Assembly: GCF_031954365.1 (NCBI RefSeq)
Contig: NZ_JAUSVZ010000005.1
Source of the DNA: Brevibacillus aydinogluensis
GTDB lineage: Bacteria; Bacillota; Bacilli; Brevibacillales; Brevibacillaceae
Direction: 5' to 3' (one strand)
DNA: 64,000 nucleotides
Shown here in pieces: positions 18,851 through 27,667 of the stretch. The translations under genes were made by a program, and so were the position numbers. How positions within the stretch are numbered: position 1 is the stretch's first letter; each line of letters opens with the position of its first letter. Under the pieces are notes generated by a model. It was given only the letters and a program-made list of their open reading frames with translations, did no database searches and was not told where the DNA came from.

Positions 18851-18953
18851 AAAAAAGCAACCTCCCGTCATTAGGAGGTTGCTCAGGCCCGATCACCCAT
18901 GCGCCACGAACTTTGTCTGCATGCTGAACAACCTCCCGTCATAGGAGGTTGCT
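18851..18953 (-). repeat. Twin hairpins flanking a dispersed repeat
   Basis: Two near-identical hairpins lie 45 bp apart: AGCAACCTCC/GGAGGTTGCT (18856-18865/18874-18883) and CAACCTCC/GGAGGTTG (18929-18936/18944-18951), both with a CGTCAT-A loop. On the minus strand the distal hairpin runs into six T, so it can terminate the gene at 18979-19182. The spacer 18886-18930 is similar to 60748-60795, about 42 kb away (roughly 31 of the first 36 positions by eye). Confidence 0.75.
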
Positions 18954-18978
18954 CGTTTCTGTTGTGTTGTTCCCTACA

Positions 18979-19182
18979 CTACAGCTTTACGTTGCCAATG
19001 TCCACGTCGGCCTTGAAGCGGGCCTGGGCTGCTGCAAATACGTCCTGTTCCGACTCGGCGGCGACCTTGAACATGGTAATCAGTTTGTCGCCGCTGTGCA
19101 CCTGCACGTTGTACTGCGAATCACCGTCGTACGTAGCGGAAAACGTGTATGCGCTGCCGTTCACGTTGATGGTTCGTTCCAT
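18979..19182 (-). CDS. Small conserved-looking protein, unknown function
   Basis: Protein of 67 residues (MERTINVNGSAYTFSATYDG...). It alternates short strand-like stretches (INVNGSAYTFSATY, SQYNVQVHSGDKLITMF) with one helix (EQDVFAAAQARFKADVD), as in a small beta-alpha domain; it has no cysteine, signal peptide or membrane segment. The ATG at 19182 is taken because GGGAGG lies upstream, though 14 nt away; a GTG five codons earlier overlaps that ribosome site and is less likely. It is downstream of the parE-parC group, and the twin hairpins end it. Confidence 0.55.
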   Translation of the reverse strand: MERTINVNGSAYTFSATYDGDSQYNVQVHSGDKLITMFKVAAESEQDVFAAAQARFKADVDIGNVKL

Positions 19183-19383
19183 ATCGTTCGGACACACCTC
19201 CCGCCATAGTGTGTCCGCCTGCGGCCCGCTTCATCCCCGGGGCAGTGCGCTTCGACTGCTCAAGACGCGGCTGCTGCCTGCCTGGGCACAGCGAAACACA
19301 GTGAAACTGGCAGTGCGTCCCGCAGGCTGCATGCGGTCAGGGAGTAAGCAGTCGCGGACAGGACATTCATATCCGACAGGACC

Positions 19384-19710
19384 CTATACCGGCGAAAACG
19401 CCTGGTAGTCAGTCGGCTGGCGTATGATGGTACCATCCGGAAGCTCGACCAGCAGCAGATCAGTCTCCTCTTGGCTGCCCTCCTGCCAGTCAAAGACAAA
19501 CACTTGTTTGTCCATCGGCTTGTTTTCGTCCAGAACGGCCAGGATTGCGCGCAGCGTGTCGGCCGTAATCGGCACCGGAATGCTTGTCCCCTGCCGGTCA
19601 GGGATGGAGAGCAGCTTCGGCGCCTCTTCAAAATACTGGACGGTATCCAGCAGCAGCGACACCTGCTGAGCGTTCAGTTCAGAAGCAAATCGTTCAAACG
19701 GCTTGGCCAT
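19384..19710 (-). CDS. Small protein co-transcribed with topoisomerase IV
   Basis: Unrecognised acidic protein of 108 residues (MAKPFERFASELNAQQVSLL...), predicted cytosolic: an N-terminal helical third, then strand-rich sequence (QVFVFDWQEGS, DLLLVELPDGTIIRQP). The ATG at 19710 is chosen over one three codons earlier because AAAGGAA is then about 9 nt away. It starts 5 bp after parC stops, so it is almost certainly translated from the parE-parC mRNA. A link to topoisomerase function is only a guess from position. Confidence 0.65.
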   Translation of the reverse strand: MAKPFERFASELNAQQVSLLLDTVQYFEEAPKLLSIPDRQGTSIPVPITADTLRAILAVLDENKPMDKQVFVFDWQEGSQEETDLLLVELPDGTIIRQPTDYQAFSPV

Positions 19711-19715
19711 GTGCA

Positions 19716-22268
19716 TCATTCCTTTTCATCCGCAGAATTGTCGAACAAGCTGAATTGGGTTACCGCATTACCATCCCGGGGTGTTTTGTCCGGTTCCGCT
19801 TCGGCCGACCCTTTCGGGGGCTCCGCCGCTTTTTCCGCTTCGTCCGGCAAAACGGCTTCATAGGCGACGGCTTCCACGCCGCCGTCCACCACGCTGCGAG
19901 CCGCCCCCCCTTGTTCCGTCACAGCCACCTGTTCGGTCGGCACCAGTACCCACTCGTTTCTGTCCGTCAAAGCGTAGAGCGTGTCTTCCACAGTCACCGC
20001 CACCACCCGATGCGGATTGGTTTTCCGCTTGCGAATCACCTGGACCCCTTTGCCTGCCCGGCCCTGCAGCGGGATGGCGGAGATCAAGGTGCGTTTCACT
20101 TGTCCTTCGGCCGTCAGCAGATTGAACGACCGCGCATCTTCCGCCTCCGTCGGCAGCAGGGCGACTACCTCGTCACCAGCCGCAAGCGAAATCGCCTTGA
20201 CGCCGCTGGACGCCCGGCCGGTCGCACTCACCTCGCTGCGCGGGAAGCGGATGCCCATGCCGTCTTTGGTCACCGCGAGGAAGGCACCCTCTTCACCTGC
20301 CACAAACGCCGTGACAAACTCGTCTCCCTCTGCTTTCAGCTTGGCCGCCACCAGCGCGCCGGAACGATTTGTCTCGTACTCGGTCAGCGCCGTCCGCTTG
20401 ATCAAGCCGGAGCGGCTGACGTGATAGACGTAGAGCGGCTGCTTGAAATCGTCCACGATCGCAAACCCGACGATGTGCTGCTGCTTGTCCAGCGGGATGA
20501 CGTTGACCAGCGCGGTCCCGATCTCTTTCCACTTGTCGTCGGGAATGGAGTTGACCAGCGTGGCAAAATACTTGCCGTCCTGGGTGAAGAACAAGGCCGT
20601 GTGGGAGGTGTTGGCCTCCGCAAAATAGCGGACCTTGTCCCCTTCCTTGACGCCGCAGGTCTCGATTGTCCCGCCCATCGACTTGAACGAGCGCGGGCTG
20701 GTGCGCTTGATGTAGCCTTCGTTGGTCAAGGTCACGACGCAGTCTTCCGCGTTGATCTGCATCGCGATATCCACCTTGACCTCCTCGATCTCTCCCTGGA
20801 TCTCGGTCAGACGCGGCTCCGCGTACTTTTTCTTGATTTCGTTCAGCTCGGCGGTAATCACCTGGATCAGCTTTTTCTCGCTGCCAAGAATCGCCTTCAA
20901 TACCTCGATCTCTTTGGACAGCGTTGCCAGCTCCTTCTCCAGCTTGACGATATCCAACCGGGTGAGCGACGCCAACTGGATGGACAGGATCGCCTCCGCC
21001 TGTGCCTCCGTGAACCCGTACTGCTCCATGATGTTTTTTCTGGCGTCGGCCCGGTCTTCGGAGTTCATGATCGTCTCCACGATCTGCCGCAGGATCGACT
21101 TGGCCCGGATCAGCCCCTGTACGACGTGCTCCCGTCTTTGCTTTTTGTCCAGGTCGTACTGGGTACGGCGCGTCACCACGTCTTTCTGGTGGTCGATGTA
21201 GGCGGCCAAAAGCTCCTTCAGCCCCATCTGCCGGATCGTTCCCTCGTGGATGACGTTCATGTTGTAGTTGTAATAGATCTGCAGGTCGGTGTTTTTGTAC
21301 AAATAGTTGAGGATCGCATTTTCGTCCGCGTCTTTTCGGATGTCGATGACAATCCGCACCTTCTTTTGCTCCGCCTCTTTACGGCCGGTCTCGTCGCGGA
21401 CAGCCAGCGCCCCCTCGATCTTGCGCTCCATCACCAGTTCGTCAATCTGGGCGACCAGCTTCGATTTGATCACGTCATACGGAATCTCCGAGATGACGAT
21501 CTTTTTCACCTTGGTGCCTTTGGGCTCCTCCACGTGGCTGCGGCCGCGGATGACAAACTGTCCGCGCCCGGTCTCAAACGCCTTGCGAATGCCGGATGTG
21601 CCCTGGACGATGCCGCCGGTGGGAAAATCGGGCCCTTTGATATGCTGCATCAGCTCGTCCAGCGTGATGTCCGGCTTTTTCATCTGGGCGATCGCCGCGT
21701 CGATCACTTCCCCCAGGTTGTGCGTCGGAATCTCCGTCGCAAACCCGACCGCAATCCCCGACGCTCCGTTGACGAGCAGGTTGGGAAAACGGGACGGCAG
21801 CACGGCCGGCTGCTGTGCCGAGTTGTCGTAGTTGGGGATAAAGGTGACCGTGTCTTTTTCGATGTCGCGCAGCATTTCGTTGGCCAGCGCGGACAGGCGG
21901 GACTCGGTGTAACGCATCGCTGCCGGCGGGTCGGCGTCCAGGCTCCCGAAGTTGCCATGACCCTGAATCAACACCTGACGCATTTTCCACCACTGCGCCA
22001 TCCGTACCATCGTCTCGTAAATGGCGCTGTCCCCGTGCGGATGGTAGGTCCCCATCACATACCCGACCGTCTTGGCCGATTTGCGGTACGGCTTGTCATG
22101 CGTATTGCCCTCCTGGTACATCGCGTACAGGATGCGGCGCTGCACCGGTTTGAGGCCGTCGCGGGCATCGGGAATGGCGCGGGACAAGATGACCAGGTTG
22201 GCGTAGTCGCTGAAACGCTTCCCCATGATTTCCGCGAAACTCTGTTCGATGATCTGATTGGACAGCAT
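19716..22268 (-). CDS. parC: DNA topoisomerase IV subunit A
   Basis: Breakage-reunion subunit of topoisomerase IV (850 residues), which decatenates daughter chromosomes. The active-site tyrosine is Tyr120 (AAMRYTE). The quinolone-determining region reads YHPHGDSAIYE (75-85), with the Ser and Glu expected of the susceptible form. The N-terminal winged-helix/tower region is followed by a long coiled coil (about 400-480) and a C-terminal beta-pinwheel with repeated KxxxxGY/R motifs. The start at 22268 is 2 bp past parE's stop, and AGGATG inside the parE end serves as ribosome site. ParC rather than GyrA is inferred from the parE partner and absence of a clear GyrA box. Confidence 0.95.
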   Translation of the reverse strand: MLSNQIIEQSFAEIMGKRFSDYANLVILSRAIPDARDGLKPVQRRILYAMYQEGNTHDKPYRKSAKTVGYVMGTYHPHGDSAIYETMVRMAQWWKMRQVLIQGHGNFGSLDADPPAAMRYTESRLSALANEMLRDIEKDTVTFIPNYDNSAQQPAVLPSRFPNLLVNGASGIAVGFATEIPTHNLGEVIDAAIAQMKKPDITLDELMQHIKGPDFPTGGIVQGTSGIRKAFETGRGQFVIRGRSHVEEPKGTKVKKIVISEIPYDVIKSKLVAQIDELVMERKIEGALAVRDETGRKEAEQKKVRIVIDIRKDADENAILNYLYKNTDLQIYYNYNMNVIHEGTIRQMGLKELLAAYIDHQKDVVTRRTQYDLDKKQRREHVVQGLIRAKSILRQIVETIMNSEDRADARKNIMEQYGFTEAQAEAILSIQLASLTRLDIVKLEKELATLSKEIEVLKAILGSEKKLIQVITAELNEIKKKYAEPRLTEIQGEIEEVKVDIAMQINAEDCVVTLTNEGYIKRTSPRSFKSMGGTIETCGVKEGDKVRYFAEANTSHTALFFTQDGKYFATLVNSIPDDKWKEIGTALVNVIPLDKQQHIVGFAIVDDFKQPLYVYHVSRSGLIKRTALTEYETNRSGALVAAKLKAEGDEFVTAFVAGEEGAFLAVTKDGMGIRFPRSEVSATGRASSGVKAISLAAGDEVVALLPTEAEDARSFNLLTAEGQVKRTLISAIPLQGRAGKGVQVIRKRKTNPHRVVAVTVEDTLYALTDRNEWVLVPTEQVAVTEQGGAARSVVDGGVEAVAYEAVLPDEAEKAAEPPKGSAEAEPDKTPRDGNAVTQFSLFDNSADEKE

Positions 22269-22270
22269 GC

Positions 22271-24232
22271 TTATTCATCCTCTCCCACTTCAAAGGTGAC
22301 GTGGTTCTCGATCCACTCGCGCCGGGGCGGCACCTTGTCGCCCATCAGGACAGTGACCAGTTTTTCGCAATGGGCGAGGTCTTCCAACTGCACCTTGATC
22401 AGCTTGCGCGTCTCCGGATTCATCGTCGTCTCCCAGAGCTGGTCGGCGTTCATCTCGCCCAAGCCCTTGTAGCGCTGCACTTCCGCACCGCGCCCCAGCC
22501 GCTTGAGAGCCTGCTCCAGCTCGTAGTCGTTCCAACAGTAGACCACGTCCGCCGGCTTGCCGCGGTTTTCCTTTCGCACCTGATACAGCGGCGGCTGGGC
22601 GATGTACAGCTTGCCTGCGGCGATCAGCGGCTGCATGTAGCGGAAGAAAAACGTCAGCAGCAGCGTCTGGATGTGCGACCCGTCCACGTCGGCGTCGGAC
22701 ATGATGATGATTTTGTCAAACGCGCAGTTTTCGATGGAAAAGTCTTCTCCGATATCGGTCTCCAGCACCTCCAGAATGGTGCGGAACTCCTCGTTGGCGA
22801 GGATGTCGGACAGCTTTGCCTTTTCGGTGTTGAGCGGTTTACCCTTCAGGCCAAAAATCGCCTGAAACTCGGAGTTGCGCGCCTGCTTGGCCGAACCGCC
22901 GGCCGAATCCCCCTCGACGAGGAACAGCTCATTGCGCTTGGGGTCCTTGTACTGCGGCGGCGCGAATTTGTCGGAGATGGATTTCCGCTTCTTGGCGTTT
23001 TTGCCCTTCTTGTCGCCGCGCAGCGCTTCCCGCTGTTTGCGCAGTTCCTCACGAATTTCCGCGGAACGAATCGCCTTTTCGATCAACAACTTGCCGATCT
23101 CCGGGTTTTCCTCGAGGAAAAATCCGAGTTTTTCCGAGACGATCTGCTCCACAATGGTCCGCGCCTCTTCGTTGCCCAGCTTGTCCTTGGTTTGAGACTC
23201 AAACTGGACATCGGCCATCTGCAGGGACAGCACCCCGAGGAAGCCTTCGCGCAGGTCGTTGCCCGACAGGTTGGGGTCCTTCTCCTTGAGGAAGCCTTTT
23301 TTACGGGCAAATTCGTTGAACACCCGCGTGGTTCCGTTGCGGAAGCCGGTTACGTGCGTGCCGCCGTCCGTCGTCGGAATGGAGTTGACGTACGAGACGA
23401 GCGTTTCCGTGTAGCCGTCGTTGTACTGAAACGCCAGCTCGACGTAAACGTTTTCCTTTTCCCCCTCGAAATAGACCACCGGGTGGAGCGTTTGTTTGCC
23501 TTCGTTGAGGTACTCCACGTAGGATTTAAGCCCGTCCTCGAAGTAAAACTCCTCCCGTTTGACCTCGGGTCCGCGCTCGTCAATCAGCACCAGGCGCAGC
23601 TTTTTCAGCAAAAACGCCGTCTCGCGCAAACGGTCGCGGATCGTCTCGTAATCAAACCGGGCGCTGCCAAACACCGCGTCGTCCGGCAGAAAGCGCACGG
23701 TCACACCGGTTCGCCTGGTGGTGCCGACCACTTCCAGGCCGGTCACGGGCTTGCCCACGTGTTCGTTGCCTTGTTCGTCCACCACGTAGGCATACCGCTG
23801 TTTGTGAATCTTGCCGTCGCGGTGGATCTCCACCTCCAGCCATTTGGAGAGGGCGACTACCACGCTGGAACCGACCCCGTGCAGTCCCCCGCTCTTTTTG
23901 TATCCGCCGCCGCCAAACTTGCCGCCGGCATGCAGCGTGGTAAAAATCACTTCCGGCACCGGGCGGCCCGTCTTGTGCATGCCGGTGGGGATACCCCGCC
24001 CGTGGTCCTCCACACTGACGCTGCCGTCCTTGTGCAGGGTGACGATGATCGTATCGTTAAAACCGGCCAGCGTTTCGTCCTTGGCGTTGTCCACAATCTC
24101 CCACAGGAGATGGTGCAGACCGCGGCTGCCGGTGGAACCTATGTACATGCCCGGCCGCTTGCGCACGGCAATCAGGCCTTCCAGCACCTGAATGTCTTCT
24201 TCGGTATACGTAAGTGTATCTGTTTCCTTCAA
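22271..24232 (-). CDS. parE: DNA topoisomerase IV subunit B
   Basis: ATPase subunit of topoisomerase IV (653 residues). The GHKL ATP site shows ENxx DN (LLWEIVDNAKDE, about 43-54), DHGRGIPTGMH (74-84) and GGLHGVGSSVV (112-122). The TOPRIM domain has NELFLVEGDSAGGSAKQARN (about 421-440) and IIIMSDADVDGSHIQTL (about 495-511). The start is TTG at 24232, with GGGGAG 7 nt upstream; there is no suitable ATG. A TTGAAT-18-TACAAT promoter at 24381-24410 would give a leader of about 148 nt. Confidence 0.95.
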   Translation of the reverse strand: MKETDTLTYTEEDIQVLEGLIAVRKRPGMYIGSTGSRGLHHLLWEIVDNAKDETLAGFNDTIIVTLHKDGSVSVEDHGRGIPTGMHKTGRPVPEVIFTTLHAGGKFGGGGYKKSGGLHGVGSSVVVALSKWLEVEIHRDGKIHKQRYAYVVDEQGNEHVGKPVTGLEVVGTTRRTGVTVRFLPDDAVFGSARFDYETIRDRLRETAFLLKKLRLVLIDERGPEVKREEFYFEDGLKSYVEYLNEGKQTLHPVVYFEGEKENVYVELAFQYNDGYTETLVSYVNSIPTTDGGTHVTGFRNGTTRVFNEFARKKGFLKEKDPNLSGNDLREGFLGVLSLQMADVQFESQTKDKLGNEEARTIVEQIVSEKLGFFLEENPEIGKLLIEKAIRSAEIREELRKQREALRGDKKGKNAKKRKSISDKFAPPQYKDPKRNELFLVEGDSAGGSAKQARNSEFQAIFGLKGKPLNTEKAKLSDILANEEFRTILEVLETDIGEDFSIENCAFDKIIIMSDADVDGSHIQTLLLTFFFRYMQPLIAAGKLYIAQPPLYQVRKENRGKPADVVYCWNDYELEQALKRLGRGAEVQRYKGLGEMNADQLWETTMNPETRKLIKVQLEDLAHCEKLVTVLMGDKVPPRREWIENHVTFEVGEDE

Positions 24233-24380
24233 TCGCGTTCTCCCCTCTGCTTCTTCAACTTGCGCAAGGAAACGCGGCGCCGGCCGCCCGTGGCGAAAAG
24301 CGGCGCCGTGGTCGCCCTTATGCGTAACGGACGTGACGTTTCCGGTCTTTGTCCGGTAAAAAAGCGAACACTTAATCGCT

Positions 24381-24410
24381 ATTGTACCGTATGGAATTGA
24401 CTGTATTCAA
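24381..24410 (-). promoter_or_regulatory. Candidate sigma-A promoter of parE-parC
   Basis: Minus-strand -35 TTGAAT (24405-24410), 18-bp spacer, -10 TACAAT (24381-24386). The rest of the 24233-24541 intergenic stretch holds the parE leader and the upstream gene's terminator; no gene was seen. Confidence 0.5.
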
Positions 24411-24497
24411 CGCCTGCTGGCAGCAAACGGCAAGAAAATGCGATGTTGACGGGCAAAAAAACGCCCGTCCGTCTTGTGCGGTGACGGGTGAACTCTG

Positions 24498-24529
24498 AAA
24501 AAAGGCCACCTCGTCCCCGCGAGATGGCC
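24498..24529 (-). terminator. Terminator of the YebC-family gene
   Basis: GGCCAcCTCG (24504-24513) pairs with CGAGaTGGCC (24520-24529), and six T follow on the minus strand (24498-24503). Confidence 0.8.
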
Positions 24530-24541
24530 GAATGTGCTGCA

Positions 24542-25294
24542 TTATTTTTCATTCAGCAGCCGTTCCATTTCTTCGTCGTCAATTTCGTAGTTGGCGTAGA
24601 CGTTTTGGACGTCGTCGTTTTCTTCGAATGCCTCCATCATCTTGAGCATTTTCGCTGCATCTTCTCCGCTGATTTTGACGGTGTTCTGCGGAATCCACTG
24701 AACGGAGGCGTTGGCAAACGTGTAACCTTCTGCTTCCAGTCCGTTTTTTACCTGTTCCAGCTCGTGCGGGTGGGTCAAAATCTCGTAGGAGTCTTCGCTG
24801 GTCACCATATCCTCGGCGCCGGCTTCGAGCGCCTGCATCAGGATGGTGTCCTCGTCGACGGGAAACGCTTCGCGGTCGATGACGATGACGCCTTTCTTGT
24901 CAAACATAAAGCTGACGGAACCGGTCTCCCCCAGGTTGCCGCCGCGCTTGTTGAAGATGGCGCGCACGTCGGCCGCGGTCCGGTTGCGGTTGTCTGTCAG
25001 GCATTCGACGATGACGGCCACGCCGCCCGGTCCGTATCCTTCGTAGCGGATTTCTTCGTAGTTGTCCATGTTGCCGGTATCCGTCGCCTTTTTGATCGCA
25101 CGTTCGATATTTTCCACCGGCATATTGATCGCGCGCGCGTTGGCGATGATCGATTTCAGCTTCAGATTGGCGTTCGGGTCCGGGCCGCCTTTCTTTGCCT
25201 CCACGTAAATCTGCCGGGCAAATTTTACAAACAGGTTGTTTCGTTTTTGGTCGGCTGCGCCTTTTTTGGCGGCAAACAGTTTGAATTTTGGCAT
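24542..25294 (-). CDS. YebC/PmpR (TACO1) family protein
   Basis: Protein of 250 residues with the full YebC fold: a lysine-rich N-terminal helical domain (AADQKRNNLFVKFARQIYVEA), the RYEGYGPGGVAVIVE signature (about 86-100), the NRNRTAADVRAIFNKRGG helix, and an acidic C terminus (NYEIDDEEMERLL). Family members were long listed as transcription factors; later work ties them to translation, easing ribosome stalling at proline-rich stretches (from memory). The N terminus MPKFKLFAAKKG differs from the usual GHSKWxNI, so it may be a second paralogue. The ATG at 25294 follows AGGAGAGTTGGTT. Confidence 0.9.
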   Translation of the reverse strand: MPKFKLFAAKKGAADQKRNNLFVKFARQIYVEAKKGGPDPNANLKLKSIIANARAINMPVENIERAIKKATDTGNMDNYEEIRYEGYGPGGVAVIVECLTDNRNRTAADVRAIFNKRGGNLGETGSVSFMFDKKGVIVIDREAFPVDEDTILMQALEAGAEDMVTSEDSYEILTHPHELEQVKNGLEAEGYTFANASVQWIPQNTVKISGEDAAKMLKMMEAFEENDDVQNVYANYEIDDEEMERLLNEK

Positions 25295-25372
25295 AACCAA
25301 CTCTCCTCATCTCAAACAAAAATACCATGTTTAAGTGTAGCACTAGAGGAGAAGATCGGTCAAAGCCAAACC

Positions 25373-26503
25373 TCACACGACCAGGCAGTTCCCGTCGGCG
25401 ATCAACTGTTCCAGATCGACATAAAATCGGCCGGACGCGCGAAACTGGCCGAGGGCGATTCTGCGGCAGACATCGGTGCCAACTGCTGCTCCCAGCGTGA
25501 CGGACGAGGCCAACTGCGGCCAGGTGCAGACGGTTTTGCCCACCTCTAAAAGCGACATACGCAAGCGCGCCGAGATGGCGTCACCCCCGACGATCCGCAG
25601 CACATACGGGATTTTTTCCTGGTTGGACAGCCCCTTTAGAGTGTCGTAGTCCAATCCGTCGACCAGCCCGTGTAAAATCGGCCGGTCCGGTTCAAGGTCA
25701 AACCGTTCCACGTCCAACAGCCCTCTGTCGCTGGTGTCCATCACGACGGGAATGCCCAGCTCCCGGGCTTTGAGCCGGCATAAAATCTTCATGTTCAAGC
25801 TGTCGCACTCGTCCACCAGGATGTCCAGCCGCCCTCCTTCCACCAGAAAGCGGTCCAGATTCTCCTCGTTCACCCCGTCTGCAAAGCAGACCACTTTCAA
25901 AAAGGGATCGATCTCCGCAATCTCCCGCGCCGTGACGATGACTTTCGGCATGCCCAGATGGTGAACGCCGGCCCGGATGCGGTTTAGGTTGGAAAGTTCC
26001 AGCGTGTCAAAATCGGCCAGGCGGATTTCGCCGCACACCCGTTCCATCGCCAGCGTGAGCGCGAGGGACTGGCCGACGGAAAGGCCGATCACCCCTATCG
26101 CCTTTCGGGCCAACACCTCTTGTTCCTGCTGTGTGATCTTGTTTCGATTCCGATTCGTCCGCACAAACACGAATTCCTCTTCGTCCAGCAGGTGCACGAG
26201 GGTCTTGCGCCAGGGGTAGTACACCCACACGCCTTTCTCCTCGGGGGCATCCCCCAGATACTCGTCGACCGCCGCTTGCAGCTCTTCCCGGCTGAACTGG
26301 CGGTCCGGGTGCCTTGTCTTGATCAGTTCCTCCACCTGTCCGCGAAACGGATTGAGCATCACGAGATCGTTTTGGCAGCGGCAGAGGTCCTGTAAGCGGC
26401 GGCGGTCATCCTCCTGCCGGAGGCGGAAAAACAGCGGCGTATACAGCCATTCCTCCCTCCTCGTCTCTGTATGTGCGGCCAGCAGCGAACGCAGGTCCGT
26501 CAT
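25373..26503 (-). CDS. ThiF/E1-like adenylating enzyme, Rv1355c type
   Basis: Protein of 376 residues. Residues about 1-130 are a helical N-terminal domain (EEWLYTPLFFRLRQEDDRR; WVYYPWRKTLVHLLDEEEF). A ThiF/MoeB/E1 Rossmann domain follows: IGVIGLSVGQSLALTLAME (about 136-154), IRLADFDTLELSNLNRI (about 159-175), DILVDECDSLNMK and VVMDTSDRG. The E1 adenylation residues (D-x-D, N, R) are present, but there are no CxxC zinc motifs and no obvious catalytic Cys. It strongly recalls the N-terminal half of the Rv1355c family, whose longer members add a nitroreductase-like domain that is absent here. It starts 23 bp after the acyltransferase-like gene. Substrate unknown. Confidence 0.8.
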   Translation of the reverse strand: MTDLRSLLAAHTETRREEWLYTPLFFRLRQEDDRRRLQDLCRCQNDLVMLNPFRGQVEELIKTRHPDRQFSREELQAAVDEYLGDAPEEKGVWVYYPWRKTLVHLLDEEEFVFVRTNRNRNKITQQEQEVLARKAIGVIGLSVGQSLALTLAMERVCGEIRLADFDTLELSNLNRIRAGVHHLGMPKVIVTAREIAEIDPFLKVVCFADGVNEENLDRFLVEGGRLDILVDECDSLNMKILCRLKARELGIPVVMDTSDRGLLDVERFDLEPDRPILHGLVDGLDYDTLKGLSNQEKIPYVLRIVGGDAISARLRMSLLEVGKTVCTWPQLASSVTLGAAVGTDVCRRIALGQFRASGRFYVDLEQLIADGNCLVV

Positions 26504-26526
26504 GATAAACTTCCCCCTTTCTTTCG

Positions 26527-27396
26527 TCACTCCTGATCAATCACAATGCTGAGCCCGTCCACGGTCTGCACCAGCGGCGACATGCAAAAGCCTACCGTGT
26601 ACAGGGCCGGCTGCCGGCAGGTTTTTGCATCCGGCCGCCAGTACTTGTAAAAAGCCTGCCGCATGAACGCGTGTTTGTCCGATGCAGCGGGAACCGCAGC
26701 GGGCACTCTGGTCAGCTGAATGCCTGTCTGTTCCAGAAACACTTTGACGTGAAGTGGCAGGATGGCAAAGACCGTGCGGATTTCCCGCGCTTCCATGAAC
26801 GCGAACATGTGGCGGAGCAGAAGGCGAAAAAGGTAGCGCTTGTGCAGATCGAGGAGCGGTCGATACCGCTTCGTCCCTTCGTCTTTGCCGATAAAATCCA
26901 GCAGCGGATGAAAAGCGAAGCGGACGAACTCCGCCGCTTTTGCCGGCTTGTTTACGCCAGCAAACAGCTCGTAACAGTCCAGTTCGTCGTCCACCACGGC
27001 CCGCGCGGTCGTCAGCACCAGCGGATGGCTGCCGACCTGCTGGACGACGGCAAACACGTGCGCCTGTTTTTCCGTATGGGTGCCGACATCTTCAAACTCA
27101 AGCTGGTCATGCAGATAGTGGAGGTTGTAGCTGAAATTGACGATGTCGTTCACCTGCTCGTGCAGATGCGTTTCCGTCTCGTCCAGTGTCCTGCACTCGT
27201 ACAGGGCGGCATCGAGACATGCATTTCGCTGTTCACGGACGGGACGCACCAGCTTGTCGAACAAGCAGGTCAGCTTGGTGTTTTTGATACCCGCTGAGGA
27301 AGACTGCACCAACCAATCGTTCGGCAGCAAGCTGAATGGGCTGGAACTAAAAGGGACCAATTCTGTTACCGTTTGACAAGAGCGGGAGTACACCAT
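26527..27396 (-). CDS. FeeM/GNAT-like acyltransferase, putative
   Basis: Protein of 289 residues. No named family can be given with certainty, but residues about 95-240 follow the layout of N-acyl amino acid synthases (FeeM) and exosortase-associated acyltransferases: LVLTTARAVVDDE, then AAEFVRFAFHP, then RYRPLLDLHKRYLFRLLLRH, then EIRTVFAILPLHVKVFLEQTGIQLTRV. The start used is ATG 27396 (GGAGG 9 nt upstream). A GTG at 27504, also with GGAGG 6 nt upstream, would add 36 residues. It is the upstream partner of the ThiF-like gene. Acyl donor and acceptor are unknown; an acylated small molecule is the natural inference. Confidence 0.6.
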   Translation of the reverse strand: MVYSRSCQTVTELVPFSSSPFSLLPNDWLVQSSSAGIKNTKLTCLFDKLVRPVREQRNACLDAALYECRTLDETETHLHEQVNDIVNFSYNLHYLHDQLEFEDVGTHTEKQAHVFAVVQQVGSHPLVLTTARAVVDDELDCYELFAGVNKPAKAAEFVRFAFHPLLDFIGKDEGTKRYRPLLDLHKRYLFRLLLRHMFAFMEAREIRTVFAILPLHVKVFLEQTGIQLTRVPAAVPAASDKHAFMRQAFYKYWRPDAKTCRQPALYTVGFCMSPLVQTVDGLSIVIDQE

Positions 27397-27667
27397 TCCG
27401 TTTGTTCCTCCAATCTCCCATGCAGGGCGCCGTGTCTGTCGACAGCGGACGGCCACGGATGGGATGAGATTTTTGAAACAGGAAAAAAGTTCTACAAAAT
27501 GCACGGTTTTCCTCCAAAAACATACAACGTTTTCCAATTTTTTAAACTTTTTGTTCTTTTCAAACGTCGAACCGTGTGGTCAACACCATGTTTTTCGGCT
27601 AATTGCCTGAAGATGGGGCAAGCTATGGAGGAGTTGAAAACCCAAGGCAGACAAAGGGGGAAGTTCC

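Noticed and set aside
18851..18953. Two-repeat CRISPR
   Set aside because: Only two hairpins, with imperfect ends, a single spacer that recurs elsewhere, and no cas gene.
19584..24400. Very long plus-strand frames (962 and 699 codons) opposite parC and parE
   Set aside because: They mirror the codon pattern of high-GC genes on the other strand, lack ribosome sites and have His/Arg/Val-rich shadow composition; parC and parE are unambiguous.
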